A stretch of 64,000 nucleotides of DNA from Pseudonocardia sp. HH130630-07 (lineage in GTDB: Bacteria; Actinomycetota; Actinomycetes; Mycobacteriales; Pseudonocardiaceae). The notes under the pieces were generated by a model. That model searched no databases and had not been told where the DNA came from. It saw nothing but the letters and a program-made list of their open reading frames with translations. The translations under genes and the position numbers were made by a program. The stretch spans positions 868,001 through 932,000 of the forward strand of contig NZ_CP013854.1 in NCBI RefSeq assembly GCF_001698125.1. The letters run 5' to 3'. Numbering within the stretch: position 1 is the first letter of the stretch; the number at the start of each line of letters is the position of its first letter. Positions 9,265 through 17,209 of the stretch are shown in pieces.

Positions 9265-10917
9265 TCACATGGTCGGCGCGTCGGCGTTGGACGGGGTGGT
9301 CCGCTGTGCCACCAGTGCGTCGTAGTTGCGCAGGATGTACTCGCCGGTGCGCTGGGCCAGTGCGCCGATGGTGCTCGTCGGGTTGACCGCGCCGCCGGTG
9401 GTCAGCGTGCTGCCGTCGCAGACGAACAGGTTCGGCACGTCCCAGGTCTGGCACCACTTGTTGAGCACCGAGTCGCCCGGGTGGTTGCCCATCCGGCAGG
9501 TGCCCATCAGGTGCCAGGCCGGCGGCGGGTAGAGCACCCCGGTGTCGTTGGTCTCGACCGCCCCGACCGCCCGGGTGGCCTCGAAGATCTTGTCGATCCC
9601 GTACTTCGCGAGCGCGATGTCGTTGGCGTGCAGCTCGTAGTCCACGTGTGCGGCCGGCAGGCCCGAGCTGTCGGTGACGTCGTGGTCCAGCGTCACCCTG
9701 TTCGTCTCCACCGGCAGGTCCTCGCCGAACATGAAGACCATCAGGTGGTTGGCGAAGTGCCCGTCGAAGAACTCGCGGTGCCGCGCGCCCCACGGCGCGG
9801 TGTAGCCGGTGTGCGTGCCCATCGCGGCGTAGGCCGGCCCGAAGCTGCGCGCGACCTGCATGCCGAAGCCGTTGACGAATCCCCTGCTCACGTCGGTGTG
9901 GTAGAACTCGTGGCTGTACAGCGGCGCCCCGAAGCTGCCCTTGTAGCCCTCGACGGGCTCGTCGAACCACGAGTCGCAGAACGCGAAGACGTGGTGCATC
10001 AGGTACTTGCCGACGATCCCGTTGGAGTTCGCCAGCCCGTCCGGGTGCCCGGCCTGCGCGCTCTGCAGCAGCAGCCGCGGTGACCCGATGCCGTTGGCCG
10101 CGAGCACCACGATCTTCGCCCGCACCTCGTGCCGGTCGCCGGTGTTCCGGTCGATGTAGGTCGCGCCGGTGGCCCGGCCGTTCGAGGCGTTGATCCGTTC
10201 GACGCGGGCCATCGTGCGCAGGTCCGCGCCGTGCCGGATGGCGTAGGGCCAGTGCGCGTTCGCCGGGGTGGACAGCGAGCCGGTCGGGCTGCCCGACAGC
10301 TCGTTGCCCATCGCCTGGTCGGCGTGGCGGTTCTCCCGGTCCCGGGTGATGATCGCGTTGTCCGACGGCCACCAGTGCCAGCCCAGGTCGCGCGACGCCT
10401 TGGCGTACTTGAGCCCGAGCTTGCCGGGCAGTACCTCCGGGTCGCGGACGGCTTGCTTGCGGTCCGGGTAGGACGGGTCACCGATCCGGCCGGAGACGCC
10501 GTAGATCTCGTCGTTCTCGTCGTAGAACGGGGCGAGGTCCTCGTAGCTGATCGGCCAGTCGATCGTCCCCTCGAGCCCGTGCTCGGTGCCCTTGCGGAAG
10601 TCGACCGGCTTGTAGCGCGGCCAGTGACCGGCGTAGTGCACGGTCGAGCCGCCGACGTTGTTCATCATGTACGGCGTCGTGACCCCGGTGACCGGGTAGT
10701 CCTCGGGCAGCTGACGCACGTTGGGGTCGTAGGCCCAGCCGCGCTGCTTCTCCAGCTCCCACTCGTCGTGGTAGTGCGGGTGCTCCTGGGGCGTGACCCA
10801 CGGGCCCTGTTCCAGGCAGACCACCTTCACACCGGCCCTGGCCAGCTTCAGCGCGATCCCGGCCCCGCCGGGCCCGGCCCCGATGACCAGGACGTCCGTC
10901 TCGGTGTATGCGGGCAT
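9265..10917 (-). CDS. GMC-family flavin alcohol dehydrogenase (MpdB-like)
   Basis: A 550-residue FAD-dependent oxidoreductase of the glucose-methanol-choline family, which oxidises primary alcohols to aldehydes. The N-terminus carries the dinucleotide motif DVLVIGAGPGGAGIALKLARAG. The C-terminus has the substrate-domain block AWHLMGTCRMG with the catalytic His and the closing VNPTSTIGALAQR. In mycobacterial tert-butanol degradation, 2-methylpropane-1,2-diol is oxidised by the enzyme MpdB, encoded beside the aldehyde dehydrogenase MpdC. The neighbouring CoA ligase and TPP lyase support that assignment. The ATG at 10917 follows GAGGAG. It is the last gene of the minus-strand operon, ten bases after its small partner gene. 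The exact alcohol is inferred from context. Confidence 0.78.
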   Translation of the reverse strand: MPAYTETDVLVIGAGPGGAGIALKLARAGVKVVCLEQGPWVTPQEHPHYHDEWELEKQRGWAYDPNVRQLPEDYPVTGVTTPYMMNNVGGSTVHYAGHWPRYKPVDFRKGTEHGLEGTIDWPISYEDLAPFYDENDEIYGVSGRIGDPSYPDRKQAVRDPEVLPGKLGLKYAKASRDLGWHWWPSDNAIITRDRENRHADQAMGNELSGSPTGSLSTPANAHWPYAIRHGADLRTMARVERINASNGRATGATYIDRNTGDRHEVRAKIVVLAANGIGSPRLLLQSAQAGHPDGLANSNGIVGKYLMHHVFAFCDSWFDEPVEGYKGSFGAPLYSHEFYHTDVSRGFVNGFGMQVARSFGPAYAAMGTHTGYTAPWGARHREFFDGHFANHLMVFMFGEDLPVETNRVTLDHDVTDSSGLPAAHVDYELHANDIALAKYGIDKIFEATRAVGAVETNDTGVLYPPPAWHLMGTCRMGNHPGDSVLNKWCQTWDVPNLFVCDGSTLTTGGAVNPTSTIGALAQRTGEYILRNYDALVAQRTTPSNADAPTM

Positions 10918-10927
10918 GACGTGCTCC

Positions 10928-11557
10928 TCACGTGGTCCAGGACAGCTGGGACAGGTCGACGCGCACGACGTCGGCGGTCTCGAGGTAGGACCCGTTCTCC
11001 TGCGCCTGGGTCAGCAGCTCCTCGTCCCACGGCTCGGTGGTCTGCAGGTAGCCGTAGGGCAGCGGCGGGCCGTGGTAGTCCCGACCGGCCGGCAGGTTCC
11101 GGTTGATCGCCAGCGTCACCACGGGCCGGGAGTAGTAGCCGTAGTAGACGAGCGCGCGCAGCTGTTCGAACAGCGGGTCCCCGGCGGTCTCCATCGCGCC
11201 GATCGCCTCGGTGCGGGCGTCGGCGTCGCCGTCGGCGAAGGACCGGCCCAGCCGGTCCAGCCCGGCCTTGAACTCGTCCTCCTCGGCGAACGGGAAGTGC
11301 TTGTTCCGGTACCCGGACGGCGTGACGTAACGGCCGACGAAGGTGACGAGGCCGACCTCGCTCGCGGTCGGCCACCTCGGGTCCGGCGGGATGATCGTGT
11401 CGGCGACCGCGTTCAGCACCGCGGTCTGGGTCCCGTCGAACCGGACCGGGTCGAGCAGGCCGCCGATCCGCGGCCGGCCGGTCTCGAAGAAGCCACCGGC
11501 CTCGCCCGGGTTCGCGGTCTCCGCGGGTGCTCCGAAGGGAGCGGGTGCGTCGTTCAT
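10928..11557 (-). CDS. Gluconate 2-dehydrogenase subunit 3-like partner of the GMC enzyme
   Basis: A 209-residue protein resembling the small subunit that accompanies flavin gluconate 2-dehydrogenases. Around residues 50-75 it reads TQTAVLNAVADTIIPPDPRWPTA, the usual opening of this family. Such subunits often carry a Tat signal and help export or stabilise the flavin subunit. Here no twin-arginine or hydrophobic leader is seen, so the pair is probably cytoplasmic. The ATG at 11557 is preceded by GGGAGGAGAGGAG. An upstream in-frame start at 11620 has no ribosome site. The ten-base gap to the GMC gene and the same orientation argue for a two-part enzyme. Confidence 0.7.
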   Translation of the reverse strand: MNDAPAPFGAPAETANPGEAGGFFETGRPRIGGLLDPVRFDGTQTAVLNAVADTIIPPDPRWPTASEVGLVTFVGRYVTPSGYRNKHFPFAEEDEFKAGLDRLGRSFADGDADARTEAIGAMETAGDPLFEQLRALVYYGYYSRPVVTLAINRNLPAGRDYHGPPLPYGYLQTTEPWDEELLTQAQENGSYLETADVVRVDLSQLSWTT

Positions 11558-11585
11558 CGTGGAACTCCTCTCCTCCCGCAGTGGG

Positions 11586-13106
11586 CTACAGCGGGGCGCC
11601 GGCCCAGTCGCTGCCCGCACGCAGCGACGGGTCGAGATTGATGCTCACGTGCTTGACCTGGGTGTATCCGTGCACCGCCTCGATGCCCTCCTCGCGGCCG
11701 GTGCCGGACTGCTTGTGCCCGCCGTGCGGGGTCATCGGCAGCTCCCCGAACCAGTCGTTGATCATCACGCCGCCGACCTGGAGCCGGCGTGCCGTCGAGA
11801 GGAGCTTCGTGACGTCGCTGCCGAGCAGCACCGCGAACAGCCCGTAGATGGAGTCGTTGACCGCCTCGACCAGCTCGTCCTCGGTGTCCCACGTGTGCAC
11901 CGACGCGACCGGGCCGAAGATCTCCTCGCGGGCGATCCGGGCGTCGTGCGCGACGTCGACGAACACCGTCGGCTCCACGAAGTAGCCGCCGTCGGGCACA
12001 CCGGCGGGACGGCCACCGCCGTAGTGCAGCGTGCCCTCGCCCCGGCCGATCTCGATGTACTCGCGGACCCGGTCGTACTGCTTCTGCGAGACCAGCGGGC
12101 CCATCTGGGTGCCGTCGGCGAACCCGTCGCCGACCCGGGTCTGGTCCAGGCGCGCGGTGAGCTTCTCGAGGAACGCCGACCGGACGTCGCTGTGCACGAA
12201 CAGCCGGGTCCCGGCGACGCAGACCTGGCCGGTGTGCGAGCAGAAGCCCTGCACGGCGGCCTCGACGGCGTCGTCGAGGCCGGCGTCGGGGAACACGATC
12301 GTCGGGGACTTCCCGCCGAGCTCCAGGTTGACCTGGGCGACGTGGTCGGCGGCCAGCTTGGCGACGGTCTTCCCGGTCTCGGTGGAGCCGGTGAAGGTGA
12401 TGCCGGCGACGTCCGGGTGCGCGGCCAGCGAGGCGCCGGCCTCGGTGCCGAACCCGGTGACGACGTTGAACACCCCGTCCGGGAACCCGGCCTCCCTGAC
12501 CAGCTCGGCGAACTTGAGCGCGGACAGCGAGGTGTCCTCGGCGGGCTTCACCACGCAGGTGTTGCCGAGCGCGAGCGCCGGGGCGCAGGACCGCACCATG
12601 ATCAGCAGCGGGTAGTTCCACGGCACGATGTGCGCGGTCACGCCGAGCGGTTCGAGCAGGGTGAACGACAGCTTGTTGCCAGGGACCTCGATGGTGCGCC
12701 CGCCGACCTTGTCGGCCAGGCTCGCCCAGTAGTCGAGCCACAGCGGGATCGCGCCCACCAGCTCCTGGGCCTTGGCCAGGTAGTGCCCGGAGTCCAGCGC
12801 CTCCAGCCGGGCGAGCTCGTCGGCGTGCTCGGTGACCAGCGCGGCGAGGTTGCGCAGCAGCGCGGCGCGGGCGATCGCGTCGGTGAACTGCCACTCGACG
12901 GCGACCCGCTCGGCCGCGGCGACGGCGCGGTCGACGTCGGTGCCGTCGGCCCGCGGGACGTCGGCGATGGTGCGGCCGGTGTTCGGGTCGACGGTCGGGA
13001 AGGTGGCCCCGGCCGCGGCCGGGACGAACTCGCCGTCGACGAACATCGCGACCCGGTCCGCGGTGCGGGCCTCGGGATCGACGGTGAGTGCGTGCGGGGT
13101 GGACAT
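11586..13106 (-). CDS. Aldehyde dehydrogenase (MpdC-like, 2-hydroxyisobutyraldehyde candidate)
   Basis: A 506-residue NAD(P)-dependent aldehyde dehydrogenase. Conserved residues are visible: N164 in VPWNYPL, the cofactor loop TFTGSTETG, the general base E262 in LELGGKS, the nucleophile C296 in GQVCVAGTR, and EEIFGPVASV toward the C-terminus. In this operon the natural role is oxidation of the aldehyde made by the GMC dehydrogenase to the 2-hydroxy acid, the step performed by MpdC in 2-methylpropane-1,2-diol catabolism. The ATG at 13106 (MSTPHALTV) is used. A longer open frame to 14018 overlaps the CoA ligase and is a shadow. The ligase gene stops 26 bp upstream. Substrate specificity is inferred from neighbours. 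Confidence 0.85.
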   Translation of the reverse strand: MSTPHALTVDPEARTADRVAMFVDGEFVPAAAGATFPTVDPNTGRTIADVPRADGTDVDRAVAAAERVAVEWQFTDAIARAALLRNLAALVTEHADELARLEALDSGHYLAKAQELVGAIPLWLDYWASLADKVGGRTIEVPGNKLSFTLLEPLGVTAHIVPWNYPLLIMVRSCAPALALGNTCVVKPAEDTSLSALKFAELVREAGFPDGVFNVVTGFGTEAGASLAAHPDVAGITFTGSTETGKTVAKLAADHVAQVNLELGGKSPTIVFPDAGLDDAVEAAVQGFCSHTGQVCVAGTRLFVHSDVRSAFLEKLTARLDQTRVGDGFADGTQMGPLVSQKQYDRVREYIEIGRGEGTLHYGGGRPAGVPDGGYFVEPTVFVDVAHDARIAREEIFGPVASVHTWDTEDELVEAVNDSIYGLFAVLLGSDVTKLLSTARRLQVGGVMINDWFGELPMTPHGGHKQSGTGREEGIEAVHGYTQVKHVSINLDPSLRAGSDWAGAPL

Positions 13107-13132
13107 GGATGTCTCCTCGTCGTGGAGCGGGT

Positions 13133-14524
13133 TCAGCGGGTGACGTGCTCGCGTTCGTCGACGACCCGGCGGGCCTTGTGCTCGCTGCGCTCGTAGGTGT
13201 CGGGGGCGACGACCTCGACCCCGACCCGCAGCCCGACGACGCGGTGCAGTCCGCTCCCGGCCGCGGCGGCGAACGCCTCGGCGTGCTCGGGCCCGCACTC
13301 GGCGCGGACGACGATCTCGTCCATCGAGCCGGTCCGGGTGACGTGCACCCGGTGCTCGCCGCCGTACCCCTCGATCGAGCGCAGCACGTTGTCGATCTCG
13401 GTGGGGTACACGTTCTCGCCGCGGATGTGGATCATGTCGTCGATCCGGCCGTAGACACCCGCCGGCAGCCGCGGGTAGGTGCGCCCGCAGCCGTTGGTGC
13501 CCAGCTCCCAGCGGGTCAGGTCGTTCGAGGCGAGCCGGATCATCGGCTGCGAGGTGCGCTCCAGGTGGGTGTAGACCGGGGTGCCCTCCGAGCCGTAGGG
13601 GACGGTGCGGAAGCTGTCCGGGTCGCAGACCTCGTGCCAGACGATGTCCTGCCACAGCAGCATCCCGTCCGGGCTGCCCTGCGTGGCCGACGCCGACATG
13701 AACGGCGTCATCTCGGCCATCGTCCCGCAGTCGACGACCCGGGCGCCGAACGCGTCCTCGATCGCCGAGCGCACCGTGGGGACCGAGGCGCCGGGCTCGC
13801 CGGAGAAGAACATGACCTCGATGCCGAACTCGCGCGGGTCGATCTTCTCCTGCTCGGCGACCTCGGCGAGGCGCAGCGCGTAGGACGGCGTCGAGTAGAA
13901 CGCCTTCGGCGTCGTGCGGGCCAGCCACTGCACGGCCCGCGCGGTCATCCCGGACGCGCCGGCGCCGTAGGGGAAGACCTTGCAGCGCAGCCGCTCCGCC
14001 CCGCTCATCGCGCCCCACGATCCGAGGTAGAGCGAGAACAGCGCGGAGACGAAGACGGTGTCACCGGGGCGCACGCCCATCCCCCACAGGATCCGGGCGT
14101 GGTTGTCGGCGATCACCTCCCAGTCCCGCCGGCCCATCGCGAACGCGGTCGGGGTGCCCGTGGTGCCGCTGGTGCCGTGGATGTGGTGCAGCTCGGCGTC
14201 GTCGACGCAGACGTAGTCACCGAACGGCGGCGCGTTCTCCTGCGAGGCGCGCAGCTCCTGCTTCGTGACCACCGGGACCTGCTCGAACGCCTCCCAGGTG
14301 GTGACGTCACCGATGTCGAGCCCGGCCTCGTCGTACTTGCGGCGGTAGAACGGCGAGCCGTCGTAGGCGTAGCGCAGGACCTCCTGCAGCCGGACGAGGA
14401 CCATCGCGTCCCGCTCGGCCGGGTCCATCGTCTCCCGGTACGGGAACCAGTACGGACTGTCCGGGTCGGGCAGGTAACCCTGGTCGTACCCCGCCGGGAA
14501 GTGCCACTCCTCCATCTGTCCCAT
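13133..14524 (-). CDS. Phenylacetate-CoA-ligase-type acyl-CoA ligase, candidate 2-hydroxyisobutyrate-CoA ligase (HCL)
   Basis: A 463-residue AMP-forming ligase of the PaaK branch, which activates an acid to its CoA thioester via an acyl-adenylate. The ATP loop HGTSGTTGTPTAF lies at about 115-128. MFFSGEPGAS, DDMIHIRGENVYP and the C-terminal SEHKARRVVDER follow the PaaK order. The ATG at 14524 overlaps the stop of the upstream lyase by one base (TGATG) and has a GGAGG site, so the two are translationally coupled. Literature on Actinomycetospora places a 2-hydroxyisobutyrate-CoA ligase gene directly behind a TPP-dependent lyase, the arrangement seen here. A plain arylacetate ligase is the alternative. 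Confidence 0.78.
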   Translation of the reverse strand: MGQMEEWHFPAGYDQGYLPDPDSPYWFPYRETMDPAERDAMVLVRLQEVLRYAYDGSPFYRRKYDEAGLDIGDVTTWEAFEQVPVVTKQELRASQENAPPFGDYVCVDDAELHHIHGTSGTTGTPTAFAMGRRDWEVIADNHARILWGMGVRPGDTVFVSALFSLYLGSWGAMSGAERLRCKVFPYGAGASGMTARAVQWLARTTPKAFYSTPSYALRLAEVAEQEKIDPREFGIEVMFFSGEPGASVPTVRSAIEDAFGARVVDCGTMAEMTPFMSASATQGSPDGMLLWQDIVWHEVCDPDSFRTVPYGSEGTPVYTHLERTSQPMIRLASNDLTRWELGTNGCGRTYPRLPAGVYGRIDDMIHIRGENVYPTEIDNVLRSIEGYGGEHRVHVTRTGSMDEIVVRAECGPEHAEAFAAAAGSGLHRVVGLRVGVEVVAPDTYERSEHKARRVVDEREHVTR

Positions 14525-16227
14525 CAGGACCTCCTCCGCTCGACCTCGGCGTCGTTCCAGGGGGTGAGGGCCTGGTAGTCGGGGACCCAGCCCAGACCCT
14601 TGCCCGCGTCGGGGGACGGCGCGTCCCGGCTGGTCACGACGTCGATCACGGCCGGGGCGTTGGCCAGCGCCCGGTCCAGCGCGCCGGCCATCTCCCCCGG
14701 TTCGACGACCCGCTCGCCGTGCGCACCGAGCGACCGGGCCAGCGCGGCGTAGTCGTTGTGCTCCAGCTCGGTGCCGACCACCAGGCCGTAGTTCTCGGCC
14801 TGGTCGTGGCGCTCGATGTTCCAGGCCGCGTTGTTCGAGACGATGACGACGATCCGGGCGCCGTGCCGGACCGCGGTGTTGACCTCCATCGCGTTGATCC
14901 CGAAGGCACCGTCGCCGGTCACCGCGATCGCCGGGCGGTCCGGCCGGGCCAGTGCCGCGGCGATCGCGAACGGCACGCCGACCCCGAGGCAGCCGAACGC
15001 ACCGGCGTCGAGGTAGCGCGCACGGGGCGGGGCCCCGAGCCGGGCGAAGCTCAGCAGGTCCCCGCCGTCGGCGACGACGCATCCCCCGTCGAGGTCGATG
15101 CCGGCCAGCGCGGCGAAGATGTGGTTCGGGTGCATCCGCCCGTCCCCGCCGGGCGGGGTCGCGGCCAGCGCGTCGCGGTACCCCGACGAGCGCTCCAGGT
15201 GCTCGCGGCGCAGCCCGTCCCGCCAGGTGGTGTCCGGTGTGGACTCCTTGGCCACGGCGTCCAGCGTGGACGCGACATCGGCCAGGATCTCGACCTCACC
15301 GCGCCGGTTGTCGAACAGCTCGGACGCCGTGTCCGAGATCCGGGCCCACCGGGCGCCCGGGAACGCCGCCGGCGAGCCGAACCCGAGCTGGTAGTCCAGC
15401 TGCCGGCCGACCGTGACGACGAGGTCGGCCTCGCGCATCACCCGGCTCCGCAGCGCCCCGACGACGGCCGGGTGGTCCTGCGGGACGAGCCCGCGCCCCT
15501 CCTGGGTGTCGAGGTAGGCGGCACCGGTCGCGTCGAGGAGGCGCACCAGCGCCTCCGGTGCGTCGCGGGCCCCGCGCCCGGTGACCACGACCGGCCGCTC
15601 GGCCCGGCCCAGCAGCGCGGCGAGGTCGGCGACGTCGGCCGGGTGCGGCAGCGCGCGGCGCGGGCGCGGCGGGCGGACGTGCTCGTCGAGCACGACGGCC
15701 GGTGGCACCGTCTCGCGCAGCACGTCGGTCGGGATCTCCAGGTAGACCGGCCCCGGCTCACCGGCGTCACCGAGCGCGCGCGACCAGCCCTCGTCGAGCT
15801 CGCGGAGCACCTCGTCGGCGACCCGCAGGGTGCGGCTCTGCCGGGTCACCGGGTGCAGGATCGCGGCGTGCGGGATGTCCTGCAGCGGATGCTTGTTCGA
15901 CTGCGGCCGCGGCGGGCAGCCACCGAGCAGGACCAGCGGGATCCGCGAGACCGAGGCGTTCGCGACCGCGGTCACGGTGTTCGTGACCCCCGGGCCCGCC
16001 GTGGCCAGCGCGACGCCCATCTCGCCCGTCAGCTCGGTGTGGGCGTGCGCCATGTGCACCGCGGCCGCCTCGTCCCGGACGTCGACGATGGCGACGCCGA
16101 GCCGGGCGAGCCGGTCCCAGATCGGCTGGATGTGCCCGCCCTGCAGGCCGAAGACGCGCCGGACCCCGCGCTCGTACAGGAACCGGGCCACCAGCTCGGC
16201 GACGGTGTGTGGACCTTCCTCGGTCAT
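14524..16227 (-). CDS. TPP-dependent lyase, candidate 2-hydroxyisobutyryl-CoA lyase (HACL type)
   Basis: A 567-residue thiamine-diphosphate enzyme of the acetolactate synthase / 2-hydroxyacyl-CoA lyase family. It has the catalytic Glu in [11 protein letters not shown] (E53), a central domain (about 190-330), and the TPP/Mg motif starting [11 protein letters not shown] (GDG at 438-440) and ending in NN (465-466). Such lyases split 2-hydroxyacyl-CoA into formyl-CoA and an aldehyde or ketone. For 2-hydroxyisobutyryl-CoA the products are acetone and formyl-CoA. Coupling to a PaaK-type ligase plus aldehyde and alcohol dehydrogenases supports this substrate. The ATG at 16227 follows AGGAGG. First gene of the operon, divergent from the GntR gene. 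Other options are oxalyl-CoA decarboxylase or benzoylformate decarboxylase-like enzymes. Confidence 0.75.
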   Translation of the reverse strand: MTEEGPHTVAELVARFLYERGVRRVFGLQGGHIQPIWDRLARLGVAIVDVRDEAAAVHMAHAHTELTGEMGVALATAGPGVTNTVTAVANASVSRIPLVLLGGCPPRPQSNKHPLQDIPHAAILHPVTRQSRTLRVADEVLRELDEGWSRALGDAGEPGPVYLEIPTDVLRETVPPAVVLDEHVRPPRPRRALPHPADVADLAALLGRAERPVVVTGRGARDAPEALVRLLDATGAAYLDTQEGRGLVPQDHPAVVGALRSRVMREADLVVTVGRQLDYQLGFGSPAAFPGARWARISDTASELFDNRRGEVEILADVASTLDAVAKESTPDTTWRDGLRREHLERSSGYRDALAATPPGGDGRMHPNHIFAALAGIDLDGGCVVADGGDLLSFARLGAPPRARYLDAGAFGCLGVGVPFAIAAALARPDRPAIAVTGDGAFGINAMEVNTAVRHGARIVVIVSNNAAWNIERHDQAENYGLVVGTELEHNDYAALARSLGAHGERVVEPGEMAGALDRALANAPAVIDVVTSRDAPSPDAGKGLGWVPDYQALTPWNDAEVERRRS

Positions 16228-16262
16228 CGATCGGCCTCCTCGGGCGACATCGACCGGGTGAC

Positions 16263-16275
16263 GTACGACACGTAC
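16263..16275. promoter_or_regulatory. 13-bp dyad in the divergent lyase/gntR promoter region
   Basis: GTACGACACGTAC has 5-bp arms around ACA. It lies 36 bp upstream of the lyase start, next to the TGAATTCAGAA site. It could be a second regulator site or part of the promoter. Confidence 0.35.
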
Positions 16276-16285
16276 TATCGCATAC

Positions 16286-16296
16286 TGAATTCAGAA
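16286..16296. promoter_or_regulatory. Putative GntR operator, site 1 (TGAATTCAGAA)
   Basis: The core of a 10-bp perfect palindrome, CTGAATTCAG (16285-16294), between the divergent lyase operon and gntR. The same 11 bases occur before the MFS gene at 17149-17159. GntR/FCD regulators bind short palindromes next to their own gene. Binding is inferred. Confidence 0.55.
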
Positions 16297-16411
16297 GTCA
16301 ACCGGAGCCGGATCCGGCCATCCCGCCCGGTAACCTGGGAGGCGCTGCGCCGGCGGGGTCCCGCCGGCGCCGGACGACCGCTCGACGACGCGGAAAGGAC
16401 GGTCCGCCGTC

Positions 16412-17107
16412 ATGACGGCACTGCCCGCCCCGCCCTCACGGGTCCAGCAGGTCTACGACGCGATCGTCGACGACATCTGCACCGGTCGTCTCACGCCGGG
16501 CGCGCCGCTGCGCCAGGAGCAGCTCGCCGACCGGTTCTCGGTCTCCCGCCAGCCGGTGCAGCAGGCCCTGCTCCTGCTGCGCAACCAGGGCATGCTGCGC
16601 GACTTCGGCCGGCGCGGGCTGGAGGTCGCCCCGGTCGACGCCGAGTTCGTCCGGCACCTCTACGGGCTGCGCGCGGTGCTCGACGGCTACGCCGCCCGGT
16701 GCGCCGCCGGGCGCCTGTCGCCGGACGCGGCCTCGCGCGGGTTCGCCCTGGTCGCGGAGGGGCAGGCGGCCGACCGCGAGAAGAACTACGCGCGCATGGT
16801 CGCCGCCGACATCGACTTCCACCGGTTCGTCACCGACCACGCGGGCAACCCGCTGCTGATCGAGAGCGCCGGGGTGATCTGGCGGAACGTGCAGCGCGTG
16901 ATGGGCGAGCTGCTGTTCCGCGGCAGCGCGCCGAAGTGGGTCTGGGAGGACCACGCCGCGATCTTCGCCGCGATCGTCGCGGGCGACGGCGAGAAGGCCG
17001 AGCGCCTGGCCCGCCAGCACGCCGAGCACGGCGAGACGCTGATCCTCGACGCGCTCGGCGCGGACTACGGCGACGACACCGAGCGGGCGAGCGGCACCGC
17101 GTCCTGA
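16412..17107 (+). CDS. GntR-family (FadR/FCD) transcriptional regulator
   Basis: A 231-residue regulator with an N-terminal winged helix (about residues 8-70; QEQLADRFSVSRQPVQQALLLL is the recognition region) and an all-helical FCD ligand-binding domain (about 80-215). Such proteins usually repress nearby catabolic operons until an organic acid or acyl-CoA binds. It is divergent from the lyase operon and followed by the transporter gene, so both are likely targets. Two copies of TGAATTCAGAA, one in each promoter region, are the likely binding sites. The ATG at 16412 is used. A GGAAAGGA stretch lies about 15 bases upstream, a little far for a ribosome site. The effector is probably an operon substrate or its CoA ester. 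Confidence 0.85.
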   Translation: MTALPAPPSRVQQVYDAIVDDICTGRLTPGAPLRQEQLADRFSVSRQPVQQALLLLRNQGMLRDFGRRGLEVAPVDAEFVRHLYGLRAVLDGYAARCAAGRLSPDAASRGFALVAEGQAADREKNYARMVAADIDFHRFVTDHAGNPLLIESAGVIWRNVQRVMGELLFRGSAPKWVWEDHAAIFAAIVAGDGEKAERLARQHAEHGETLILDALGADYGDDTERASGTAS

Positions 17108-17148
17108 GGGCCCGCGCTCTCCGGAGGCGTGACGGCACGCCTTGCTAT

Positions 17149-17159
17149 TGAATTCAGAA
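17149..17159. promoter_or_regulatory. Putative GntR operator, site 2 (TGAATTCAGAA)
   Basis: Identical over 11 bases to the site at 16286-16296. It lies 42 bp after the gntR stop and 50 bp before the MFS start. The TGAATTCA core is palindromic. It suggests the transporter is controlled with the catabolic operon. Confidence 0.55.
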
Positions 17160-17209
17160 TGCCGGATGGTGGCACGGTCGTTGCTCGCTCAGAGTCGAGG
17201 AGCCCGCCG

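Noticed and set aside
14719..17151. An 810-codon plus-strand frame across the lyase gene and gntR
   Set aside because: It overlaps the TPP enzyme and GntR frames, both of which show complete conserved motifs.
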